This document shows positions 52,600 through 60,045 of a stretch of DNA of 64,000 nucleotides, piece after piece. Origin of the DNA: Streptomyces flavotricini (GTDB taxonomy: Bacteria > Actinomycetota > Actinomycetes > Streptomycetales > Streptomycetaceae); NCBI RefSeq assembly GCF_020639365.1, contig NZ_JAINUL010000001.1, positions 5,671,617 through 5,735,616 of the forward strand. The letters run 5' to 3'. The position numbers were made by a program, and so were the translations under genes. The notes beneath the pieces are model-generated. The model worked only from the letters and a program-made list of their open reading frames with translations, made no database searches and had not been told where the DNA came from. How positions within the stretch are numbered: position 1 is the stretch's first letter; the number at the start of each line of letters is the position of its first letter.

Positions 52600-53124
52600 C
52601 TAGCCCCGGCTGCGGGCGTGGGCCGTGGCCGGGGGGTTGTCCTGCGGCTCGGAGCCCGGTGACCGGGTGCCGTCCGTCCAGGCGTAGACGCGCTTGCCGC
52701 GCACCGCCACCTGGTACTGGTGGACGTCCCGGCATTCGGGCCGCTCCTCGGCCCGAATGCCGTTCGGCCACCACTTCGCGTTCAACTTCCGCCCGCCCAG
52801 GTCCTTCGGCGTGCCCGCCGTGCACTGCGGGCCGTCCAGCGGGGTCGCTCCGAGCGTGAAGCGGATCAGCCTGGCCTCGCCGCTGGTGCGCACCCGTATG
52901 CGTATGTCGGTGGCGTCCTTGGGCACCCAGGACGGCAGCGTGAAGGCCGCGTTGGCGCGGGTGGGCGCGTCGGCGGCGGTCGCGAAGTGCTTGCTCTTCT
53001 CCTCGAAGACCCGGTCGTTGATGGAGTCGGTCAGCGGGTTGGGCGGGAGGTTGGGCAGCGCCAGGGCGGCGGTGGCGACGACTCCCACAGTGGCGGCGGC
53101 GATGACGAGGGGACGGCGGTTCAT
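52600..53124 (-). CDS. Exported or membrane-anchored protein, unknown function
   Basis: 174 aa. An N-terminal hydrophobic segment (LVIAAATVGVVATAALALPN, residues 6-25) is a signal peptide or anchor. The exported domain contains FTLPSWVPKDATDIRIRVRT, LIRFTLGATPLDGPQC, LNAKWWPNGIRAEERPECRD and VHQYQVAVRGKRVYAWTD; two cysteines may pair. The aromatic, beta-rich pattern is found in uncharacterised actinobacterial secreted proteins. It is divergent from the phospholipase gene with 309 bases between. Confidence 0.7.
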   Translation of the reverse strand: MNRRPLVIAAATVGVVATAALALPNLPPNPLTDSINDRVFEEKSKHFATAADAPTRANAAFTLPSWVPKDATDIRIRVRTSGEARLIRFTLGATPLDGPQCTAGTPKDLGGRKLNAKWWPNGIRAEERPECRDVHQYQVAVRGKRVYAWTDGTRSPGSEPQDNPPATAHARSRG

Positions 53125-53433
53125 GTGATCCAGTCTCGGCCGCCCCCGCCCCCTCGCGCGTCCCTCCGTAGGACGAACCCGTTCTCTGCCGGAAGTCTGA
53201 TACGGCGTGCTACCTGAGAGCTGCACCCGCCGGCAACCGGCCGTGAAGGCGGGCCCCTTGTCCGCGCCCGCCCACGCCCGCGTCCGCGCCCGCACCCGAC
53301 ACCCGCACCCGGCGAGCGGCGTTATAGCGGCGTTAAGCGGCGGCGATAGGACGTGCCCCGAGGGTGGGATCCGACGCCGTACCGGGGGTACCTCCGGGCG
53401 GCCCCCCCACCCCCCCCGTCCTGGAGGAATGCC
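53125..53433. other. Intergenic region with short tandem repeats
   Basis: Between divergent exported-protein and phospholipase genes. A degenerate CGCCCGC-rich stretch (about 53262-53310) is followed by AGCGGCGTTAT/AGCGGCGTTA/AGCGGCG at 53315-53342, three copies about one helical turn apart, likely protein-binding sites for one of the two promoters. No gene is supported. Confidence 0.5.
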
Positions 53434-53904
53434 ATGCGCCGTCGTCTCGTTCCCCTCCTCGCGTCCGCGGCGGCCGGTGTGCTCGTCGCCGCCACCCCCG
53501 CGTCGGCGGTCCCGGCCGACAAGCCGCAGGTCCTGAGCAGTTGGACGCAGACCAGCGCCGCCAGCTACAACGCCTGGGTCGCCGCGCGCGGCAACCAGGG
53601 CAAGTGGTCGGCGTACGGGTTCGACTGGTCCACCGACTACTGCTCCTCCTCGCCCGACAACCCCTTCGGCTTCCCCTTCCAGACGTCCTGCGCCCGGCAC
53701 GACTTCGGCTACCGCAACCACAAGGCGGCAGGTGTGTTCCAGGCCAACAAGGCGAGGCTGGACGACGCCCTCTACGCCGACCTCAAGCGCGTCTGCGCGG
53801 CGTACTCGGGTGTGAAGAAGGGCTCCTGCGACAGCACCGCGTGGACCTATTACCAGGCGGTCAAGGCCTTCGGCGTCTCCCCGCAGGACGCGCCGGTCGC
53901 CTGA
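53434..53904 (+). CDS. Secreted phospholipase A2
   Basis: 156 aa. A signal peptide (LVPLLASAAAGVLVAATPAS, cleavage near ASA/VP) is followed by a mature enzyme that closely follows the known S. violaceoruber PLA2: NAWVAARGNQGKWSAYGFDW, then the catalytic TSCARHDFGYRN with the His-Asp pair, and ending STAWTYYQAVKAFG. Four cysteines (YCSS, SCAR, RVCAA, GSCDS) fit the two disulfides of the family. It hydrolyses sn-2 acyl chains of phospholipids outside the cell. ATG 53434 is preceded by GGAGGAAT. Confidence 0.93.
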   Translation: MRRRLVPLLASAAAGVLVAATPASAVPADKPQVLSSWTQTSAASYNAWVAARGNQGKWSAYGFDWSTDYCSSSPDNPFGFPFQTSCARHDFGYRNHKAAGVFQANKARLDDALYADLKRVCAAYSGVKKGSCDSTAWTYYQAVKAFGVSPQDAPVA

Positions 53905-53939
53905 GCGCACCCGTGATCGGCCCCTGCGCCCCTTGGTCT

Positions 53940-53973
53940 CCGGTCCCGCCCGACCCCCCTCGGGCGGGACCGG
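53940..53973. terminator. Bidirectional terminator between phospholipase and methyltransferase
   Basis: Perfect 14-bp stem CCGGTCCCGCCCGA with TCGGGCGGGACCGG and a C6 loop, between convergent genes. Confidence 0.8.
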
Positions 53974-54016
53974 CCGCGTCCGCGTGCCGGTGGACCCCCG
54001 CACGCCGCACGCCGGA

Positions 54017-54778
54017 TCACGTCCGGGGCCGCTCCGGCCGGCCCGCCCGCGCGACCCGCAGGTCGACGACGTAGTGCTCCTCGACGGTCCCCCCGGGGAA
54101 CAGCTCGCGGAGCCGCTCCCTCTCCTCGTCCAGGAACTCGTCGGTCCCGGCCCGCCCGATCAGGAAGAGGGAATGGGTCGCCAGCTTGGCGAGGTGGACA
54201 TCGACGGGGACCCGGCGGGACCAGCGCAACGACCTGGTGGTGAACTCCAAGCCGGCCTGCGGGCGCGGATGTTCGTTGACGTACCAGCCGGGGCCGAACC
54301 GTTCCTCGATCCGCTCCTCCTGGCCGGCGATCCACCCGACGTCCACGTCGGGGTCGTTCGACCAGACGGCCAGCGCCCCGCCGGGCCGCAGCACCCGCAG
54401 GGCCTCCGGCCCGGACCGGGCCGGATCGGTCCAGTGCCAGGACTGCGCGTACGCGAGGAGGTCGAGTGCCCCTGAAGCGAAGGGCAGCCGGTCCCCGTCT
54501 CCCCGTACGAGCGGTACGTGCGGGTGGCGCCGCCGGAATTCCGCGGCCATCCCCGCCCCGGGCTCGACGCCGACGACCCGCGCGCCCCGGGCGTGCAGCA
54601 GCCCGGTGGCGATCCCGGTCCCGGCGCCCACGTCGGCGACCCGGGCCCCGGCCAGCGCCACCCCGGAGAGCTCCTCCAGGGCGTCCGCCAGCGCGTCGGG
54701 ATACGAGGGCCGGTAGTCCCCGTACCGCCCGGCCGCCGCCCCGAACGACCTCGCCCGCTCACCGGATCCGTCCGCCAT
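54017..54778 (-). CDS. Class I SAM-dependent methyltransferase
   Basis: 253 aa. VADVGAGTGIATGLLHARGA (motif I), VVGVEPGAGMAAEFR, RGDGDRLPFASGALDLLAYA and ALRVLRPGGALAVWSNDPD place it in the UbiE/Coq5-like class I fold. The substrate is unknown. ATG 54778 is the first good start of the domain; a much longer open frame upstream extends through degraded DNA and is not coding. It converges with the phospholipase gene and borders the pseudogene region next to tRNA-Arg. Confidence 0.85.
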   Translation of the reverse strand: MADGSGERARSFGAAAGRYGDYRPSYPDALADALEELSGVALAGARVADVGAGTGIATGLLHARGARVVGVEPGAGMAAEFRRRHPHVPLVRGDGDRLPFASGALDLLAYAQSWHWTDPARSGPEALRVLRPGGALAVWSNDPDVDVGWIAGQEERIEERFGPGWYVNEHPRPQAGLEFTTRSLRWSRRVPVDVHLAKLATHSLFLIGRAGTDEFLDEERERLRELFPGGTVEEHYVVDLRVARAGRPERPRT

Positions 54779-54875
54779 CCCCCCAGCCTCCCGCACGACC
54801 CCGTTGCGGCACCAGTGCGCACGGGGACGACGGCCGCCCCTCCCGCGGTGGCGGAAGGGGCGGTGGCCGGGCGGG

Positions 54876-55000
54876 TCAGGCGAGGTGGCGGGCCACGACG
54901 CGGGCGATCGCGGCGAGGGGGGCCGGAGCCGCATCTCCTCGTGCGCGCAGCCCACCGCGTGGACCTCGATCTCCCCGGTGACGTGGCCCGACCAGGTCCC
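54876..55000 (-). pseudogene. C-terminal remnant resembling a large synthetase or hydrolase end
   Basis: About 40 residues remain: TWSGHVTGEIEVHAVGCAHE then, in a second frame, APLAAIARVVARHLA and a stop. The pattern (HE-EM ... PLAAIARVVARHL) is what one sees at the C-termini of some non-ribosomal peptide synthetase or alpha/beta-hydrolase-like proteins. A frameshift near 54935 joins the two parts. No upstream remainder is present. Confidence 0.5.
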
Positions 55001-55034
55001 GGCCGTGACCGGGGTGCGTCCCGGCGTCGCGGCC

Positions 55035-55483
55035 GAGAAGAGCGGCAACGAGGACCCCGTGCCGTGGCTGCGCCTGGCCGCCGCGTCCATGTACCTGCAG
55101 ATGGATCTGCGGGACATCGGGGAGGCGCGCCGCAGGCTGCTGGAGGCCGCGTCCGCGGTCGATCCGGTCGGCATGCCGCTGCACCACCGGGAATCGCTCG
55201 TCCTGCGATGCCAACCCGCCTTCCACGAAGGACGCTTCGACGAGGCCACGACGCTCAGCGCACGGCTCGGCGAGGACCCCGAGGGCGTGGGCGGGCAGGA
55301 CCGGGCGCGGCTGGAGATCCCGCGCAACCAGCCGGCGATCATCGCCGAGGTCCGGGCGGGTGCCGTGGTCGCCATGGAGCGCCTGGCCAAGGAGGCGCGC
55401 GGTCCGGCAACGTCGAGCTGTGGTCCGAGATCTGGCGCGCACTGGCGGAGTCCCTCGCGCACGTGAACGGCGTCACCGCCTAG
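55035..55483 (+). pseudogene. Frameshifted remnant of a helical-repeat protein
   Basis: Residues such as WLRLAAASMYLQMDLRDIGE and LVLRCQPAFHEGRFDEATTL look like helical (TPR-like) repeats. The frame breaks at about 55396-55401, where an extra CG in GCGCG shifts it; beyond the break the sequence continues as SGNVELWSEIWRALAESLAH and a stop at 55483. There is no credible start. It lies head-to-head against the other remnant, 64 bases from tRNA-Arg. Confidence 0.55.
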
Positions 55484-55504
55484 ACACCCCCTGGCCCGCA
55501 CGAA

Positions 55505-55527
55505 AGCCCTCCCTGGTGGGGAGGGCT
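55505..55527 (-). terminator. Terminator of tRNA-Arg
   Basis: Stem AGCCCTCCC with GGGAGGGCT around a 5-base loop, followed on the minus strand by TTTC, 20 bases past the tRNA 3' end. Confidence 0.75.
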
Positions 55528-55546
55528 CGGGGTGGGACGTGGAGAG

Positions 55547-55619
55547 TGCCCCCGGCAGGACTCGAACCTGCGGCCAAGTGCTTAGAAGGCACCTGCTCTA
55601 TCCACTGAGCTACGGGGGC
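55547..55619 (-). tRNA. tRNA-Arg (anticodon UCU)
   Basis: 73 nt. Acceptor GCCCCCG/CGGGGGC, D arm GCTC-AGTGGATA-GAGC, anticodon stem GGTGC/GCACT with loop CTTCTAA (anticodon TCT), and T arm GCAGG-TTCGAGT-CCTGC all pair; the discriminator is A and CCA is not encoded. It reads the rare AGA codon. A rho-independent terminator follows. Confidence 0.95.
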
Positions 55620-55942
55620 CGGAAGGTGGCCGTGGTGGCCTGGAGCCCCGGGGTGGGGGTGGGACTCTCGTCCGGACCGGGTCAAGGATAGGGCTCCGGC
55701 CGCCTTGTCCCGGTTGCTTCACCCGCGTGCCACGATGTGGAGGTTCGGTGAAGCGGTCCCGATAATCGCAGGCAGGTGCGATTCTCGCACCGCTTTTGCG
55801 CCGCGGCGGGCCTGGTGTTGTGCACTCGTTATGCCTGAGTCCCACTCGTCCGGTGTGCCCGAAAAGTCTCACTGAACTCGCGATCGGCGCGCAGAGGGCG
55901 TATAAGCTTCAAAAATGGTCCCAAATTGGGCATTCTTCGCAT
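55620..55942. other. Intergenic region upstream of tRNA-Arg and dynA
   Basis: Carries a 7-bp hairpin GGTGCGA-TTC-TCGCACC (55775-55791) followed by TTTT, which looks like a small terminator with no known gene, and an unusually AT-rich stretch with TATAAG at 55901-55906 that may be the dynA promoter. No protein gene is supported. Confidence 0.5.
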
Positions 55943-57565
55943 GTGGTGACCTTGGATGTTCGGCCTCAGCTGCTCGATGCCCTGTCCGCCCTGCGCGACC
56001 GGGTCGCGTCCGTGCGTCTGCCGCTGCCCCTGCCCGGCGCCCCGCGCGCCCGCCAGACCAGAGCCGAGCTGCTCGCGCAGCTCGACGACTACCTCGTACC
56101 CCGGCTGAAGGCGCCCGAGGCGCCGCTGCTCGCCGTCGTCGGCGGGTCCACCGGGGCCGGTAAGTCCACTCTCGTCAACTCCCTCGTGGGACGCCAGGTG
56201 AGTGAGGCCGGCGTCCTGCGGCCCACCACCCGCATCCCCGTACTCGTCTGCCATCCGGATGACCATCACTGGTTCGCCGGCATGCGGGTGCTCCCCGACC
56301 TGATGCGGGTCTGGGCTCCGCCCGGCGAGGACGACCCCCTCCCCGGACCCCACCGCGGCTCTCCCCGCGGATCCGGGAACACCGCCGCCACCCGCGAACT
56401 GCGCATCGAGACCGTCGCGGGCCTCCCCCGAGGGCTCGCCATCCTCGACGCCCCCGACATCGACTCCCTCGTGGTCGAGAACCGGACACTCGCCGCGCAG
56501 CTCATCTGCGCCGCCGACGTCTGGGTCATGGTCACCACCGCCTCGCGGTACGCCGACGCCGTCCCCTGGCACCTGCTGCGCACCGCCAAGCAGTACAAGG
56601 CCACCCTGGGCATCGTCCTCGACCGGGTCCCGCACCAGGTGCTCGCCGAGGTCTCGCGCCAGTACGGGGCCCTGCTCACCCGGGCCGGGCTGGGCGACGT
56701 ACCGCGCTTCACGGTGCCCGAGCTGCCCGAATCGGCCGGCGGGGGCGGGCTGCTGCCCGCCAGCGCCGTCGCCCCCCTGTTCGCGTGGCTCGCCCACCAC
56801 GCGCAGGACCCCGCCGCACGCCAGTACGCCGTCGGACGGACCGCCCTCGGCGCGCTGGACTCGCTCGGGCGGCGGATGCCGGAGCTGGCATCCGCCGTCG
56901 CCGCCCAGCACGCCGCCGCCGTACGGCTGACCTCGGCCGTCGAGGACGCGTACAAGAGGGAGGGCAAGCGGGTCCGGGGCCGCCTCGACCAGGGCGCGGT
57001 ACTGGCCGGCGACGCGCTGACGCGGTGGCGCGGCTATCCCCTCGACACGAGCACCGACGAACTGCTCGACTCGCTCGCCGAGTCGCTCGCGGCGCTGCTC
57101 CAGTGCGCCGTGGCCGCCGCCGACGAGCGCATCGCGCAGGCCTGGCGGCGTGAGCCGGCCGCCGGGGCGGTGCGGTTGCCCGCGCCCGACCGTGAGGCGG
57201 CGGAACGTATCGGCATGGCCGTACGGCGCTGGCGGCGCGTACTGGAGGAACTCGCCGAGGAGGAGGTGGCCCGGCTCGACAAGCAGCCCGCGCCCGACCC
57301 CGACGGGATCGCCGCCCTCCTCGTCGCGGCCCTCCTCGGCGGCAAACGGGCCCGGCCCGCCGGGGAGAAGCTCGCGGAGCGGATCGGCGTACAGGCCGCC
57401 GTACGACTGCGCGACCGGGGCGGCGAACTGGTCGCCGAACACCTGGAACAGGTGCTGCGCGCCGAACGGGACCGCCGGCTGGCCCCGCTGGAGGCGCTCG
57501 AAGTGACGCCGGAACCGCAGGCCGAGCTGATCGCCGCGCTGTCCCTACTGCAGAAGGAGAGGTGA
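55943..57565 (+). CDS. dynA: Dynamin-like GTPase DynA
   Basis: About 540 aa, soluble. The N-terminus VTLDVRPQLLDALSALRD precedes the G1 P-loop VVGGSTGAGKSTLVNSLVGR near residues 65-84; RPTTRIPVLVC supplies G2 and LAILDAPDIDSLV the G3 switch. The C-terminal half is helical, as expected for a dynamin stalk. With DynB it stabilises FtsZ rings during sporulation septation (known from S. venezuelae). The GTG at 55943 (or 55946) is chosen; no ribosome site is visible and upstream sequence is not conserved-looking. dynB follows after 4 bases. The name rests on family and partner order, from memory. Confidence 0.82.
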   Translation: MVTLDVRPQLLDALSALRDRVASVRLPLPLPGAPRARQTRAELLAQLDDYLVPRLKAPEAPLLAVVGGSTGAGKSTLVNSLVGRQVSEAGVLRPTTRIPVLVCHPDDHHWFAGMRVLPDLMRVWAPPGEDDPLPGPHRGSPRGSGNTAATRELRIETVAGLPRGLAILDAPDIDSLVVENRTLAAQLICAADVWVMVTTASRYADAVPWHLLRTAKQYKATLGIVLDRVPHQVLAEVSRQYGALLTRAGLGDVPRFTVPELPESAGGGGLLPASAVAPLFAWLAHHAQDPAARQYAVGRTALGALDSLGRRMPELASAVAAQHAAAVRLTSAVEDAYKREGKRVRGRLDQGAVLAGDALTRWRGYPLDTSTDELLDSLAESLAALLQCAVAAADERIAQAWRREPAAGAVRLPAPDREAAERIGMAVRRWRRVLEELAEEEVARLDKQPAPDPDGIAALLVAALLGGKRARPAGEKLAERIGVQAAVRLRDRGGELVAEHLEQVLRAERDRRLAPLEALEVTPEPQAELIAALSLLQKER

Positions 57566-57569
57566 CGCG

Positions 57570-59459
57570 GTGACCGCTCTGACCGACCGCGACCGCACCG
57601 ATGACCGCTGGGACGACGGATTCATCGCACGTTCGCGCCGCGCAGGCGTCGGGGCCGACGTCGAGGACGGCGCCGCACTCGGCGAACTCGGCGCACGCGG
57701 CGAAGGGGACGACGGAGGCGACGGGAGCGACGACGCGCTCATCCGCGCCGTCTCCGGTGCCGGAAACGACGGGGGCAAGGCGCCCTCACAGCCGCTCAGC
57801 TCCGAGGGGCAGGCCCTGCGCACCCGCCTCGAAGCGCTGCGCGAGCTGGTCGGGCTCTCGCGGACCCGGCTCGACGGCAAGACCCTCGCCGAGGCGGGCC
57901 GGGTGCTCGACGAGGCGGCCGCGCGGCGCGGGCTGTCGACGCAGCACACGGTCGTCGCGATCGCCGGAGCCACCGGAAGCGGCAAGTCCACGCTCTTCAA
58001 TTCACTCGCCGGAGTGCAGATCTCCGAGACCGGGCTGCGCAGGCCGACGACCGCCGCGCCCATCGCGTGCAGTTGGTCCGACGGCGCCGCCGGGCTGCTC
58101 GACCGCCTGGAGATCCCGGGCCGGCTGCGCCGCCGCCCGCGCGAGACCTCCGAGGCCGGCGCGCTGCGCGGCATGGTCCTGGTCGACCTGCCGGACCTGG
58201 ACTCCGCGGTCGGCGCCCACCGCGACCACGTGGACCGGGTGCTCGCCCTGGTCGACGCGGTGGTGTGGGTGGTCGACCCGGAGAAGTACGCCGACGCCGT
58301 GCTGCACGAGCGGTACCTGCGGCCACTGGCCGGGCACGCCGAGGTGACGTTCGTCGTGCTGAACCAGGTGGACCGGCTGCCCGGCGAGTCGGCCGACCTC
58401 GTACTGGACGACCTGCGGCGGCTGCTCGACGACGACGGCATCGCCCTCGGCGAGCACGACGAGCCCGGCGCCACCGTCCTCGGGCTGTCCGCACTGACCG
58501 GCGAGGGCGTCGGTGAACTGCGCGACCTCCTCGCACAGTTCACCCAGGAGAAGGGCGCCGCGACCCGCCGGATCTCCGCCGATCTCGACCGGGCCGCCGG
58601 ACGCCTGCGCCCCCTGTACGTGGCCGACGGCCATCCGTCGCCGGAGATCGGGGAGGCGGCGCGCGCCGAGTTCGAGGACCGGCTCGCGGAGGCGGTCGGG
58701 GCGTACGCGGCCGGGCTCGCCGCCGAGCGGGCCTGGCGCCGCAACGCCGGGAAGGCGTGCGGCACCCCGTGGCTGAGGCTGTGGCGGTGGTACGAGGGCC
58801 GGCGCACCCCGCGCACGCTGGCCGGACTGGCCGCCCTGGCGGTGATCGGCGGCGGCCGCGGTCCGGTGGACGCGCAGGCGCCGGCCGACGAGGAGGTGAC
58901 CGCGCGCCAGCGGGTGGAGCAGGCCGTACGGACGGTCGCCGACGCGGCGGCCGACGGGCTGCCCGACGCCTGGGCGCAGGCGGTACGGGAGACCGCGGTG
59001 CGCGGCGCCGACCAGCTCCCGGAGGCGCTGGACGAGATCGCGGTGACGCTCGGGTCGGCGGTCACGGTGCCCAGTGCGAGGCCACCGCGGCCCACGTGGT
59101 GGCCCGCGGCGGTGCTGGCGCAGGCGGCGATGACACTGCTGCAGATCTACGGCGGACTGTGGCTGGTCGGGCAGATCGTCGGGGTCCTTCAGCCGCGCCT
59201 GATGCCGCCGGTGCTGCTGATGGTGGCGGGCATCGTCGGCGGTCCGCTGGTGGAGTGGGCCTGCTCGATCGCGGCCAGGGGCCCGGCGCGGCGGTACGGG
59301 CAGGACGCGGAGCGGCGGCTGCGGCAGGCGGCGGCCGGCGTCGGACGGGCCCGGGTGCTGGAGCCGGTGGCGGCGGAGCTGCTGCGCTACCGGGAGGTGC
59401 GCGAGCAGTACGCGACGGTGGCCGCAGGGGGGACGAAGTTGTCCACAACCCGCGAGTAG
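57570..59459 (+). CDS. dynB: Membrane-anchored dynamin-like GTPase DynB
   Basis: 629 aa. An acidic disordered N-terminus (about 1-70) precedes the G1 loop VAIAGATGSGKSTLFNSLAG near residue 130; RRPTTAAPIAC (G2), VDLPDLDSAVGAHRDH (G3) and VVLNQVDRLPGES (G4) follow. Two hydrophobic segments near residues 509-567 (WWPAAVLAQAAMTLLQIYGG, PPVLLMVAGIVGGPLVEWAC) anchor it, the known DynB layout. GTG 57570 has AAGGAGAGG upstream and the gene is coupled to dynA. It is the membrane partner that recruits DynA to division septa. Confidence 0.84.
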   Translation: MTALTDRDRTDDRWDDGFIARSRRAGVGADVEDGAALGELGARGEGDDGGDGSDDALIRAVSGAGNDGGKAPSQPLSSEGQALRTRLEALRELVGLSRTRLDGKTLAEAGRVLDEAAARRGLSTQHTVVAIAGATGSGKSTLFNSLAGVQISETGLRRPTTAAPIACSWSDGAAGLLDRLEIPGRLRRRPRETSEAGALRGMVLVDLPDLDSAVGAHRDHVDRVLALVDAVVWVVDPEKYADAVLHERYLRPLAGHAEVTFVVLNQVDRLPGESADLVLDDLRRLLDDDGIALGEHDEPGATVLGLSALTGEGVGELRDLLAQFTQEKGAATRRISADLDRAAGRLRPLYVADGHPSPEIGEAARAEFEDRLAEAVGAYAAGLAAERAWRRNAGKACGTPWLRLWRWYEGRRTPRTLAGLAALAVIGGGRGPVDAQAPADEEVTARQRVEQAVRTVADAAADGLPDAWAQAVRETAVRGADQLPEALDEIAVTLGSAVTVPSARPPRPTWWPAAVLAQAAMTLLQIYGGLWLVGQIVGVLQPRLMPPVLLMVAGIVGGPLVEWACSIAARGPARRYGQDAERRLRQAAAGVGRARVLEPVAAELLRYREVREQYATVAAGGTKLSTTRE

Positions 59460-59569
59460 TCCACAGGCCCGAGCGGGATCCGGGGGGTCGCGCCAGCATG
59501 GTTCGTACCTCGTGCGGATGGTCCGTGCGGGTACCGATGCGGGTACGGACGTGGGGGAGGGCCGCCGGG

Positions 59570-59977
59570 ATGAACGACACCCTGGTGACGCTGGTCGGCT
59601 GTGTGGCCACGCAGATCGACTACAAGGAGACGGCGACCGGGCCGTCGGCGCGGTTCCGGTTCGCCGTGACGCCGCGGTACTTCGACCGGCGCAAGGAGGC
59701 GTGGGCGGACGGGCCCACCAGCTTCTACACGGTGTGGGCGCGGCGCGCGCTCGCGGTGAACCTGGCCGGTTCCGTCGCGGTCGGAGAGCCGCTGGTGGTG
59801 CACGGGCGGCTGCGGGTGCGGGACGATCCGCCCGACGGCGAGGGCAACCGGTGGTTCTCGGCGGACATCGACGCGACCGCCGTCGGGCACGACCTGAACC
59901 GGGGGACGGCGGCGTTCCGCCGGGTCGTCAAGGCGGACCCGCCACTGATGGCCACTCAGAAGGTGGCGGTGGTCTGA
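59570..59977 (+). CDS. ssbB: Single-stranded DNA-binding protein, SsbB type
   Basis: 135 aa OB-fold protein: NDTLVTLVGCVATQIDYKET at the N-terminus, then FRFAVTPRYFDRRKEAWADG and LVVHGRLRVRDDPPDGEGNR. It ends TQKVAVV without the acidic DDxPF tip that SsbA uses to recruit partners, matching the shorter SsbB paralogue which in S. coelicolor acts in chromosome segregation during sporulation. ATG 59570 follows GGGGGAGGG. Its place directly after dynAB joins septation and segregation genes in one developmental neighbourhood. Confidence 0.85.
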   Translation: MNDTLVTLVGCVATQIDYKETATGPSARFRFAVTPRYFDRRKEAWADGPTSFYTVWARRALAVNLAGSVAVGEPLVVHGRLRVRDDPPDGEGNRWFSADIDATAVGHDLNRGTAAFRRVVKADPPLMATQKVAVV

Positions 59978-60045
59978 GTGTTCGAGGCGGTTAGGATTCC
60001 CCGGTACTCACGGGCACCTGGGTCATTGGCCCGAAGGGGAAGACT

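Noticed and set aside
54779..55501. Extending the methyltransferase gene upstream to 55501
   Set aside because: The added sequence covers degraded DNA in both orientations and does not resemble a protein domain; the family starts at 54778.
55796..55942. An earlier start for dynA
   Set aside because: The extra residues are not like the family and cross a likely promoter (TATAAG) and a hairpin.
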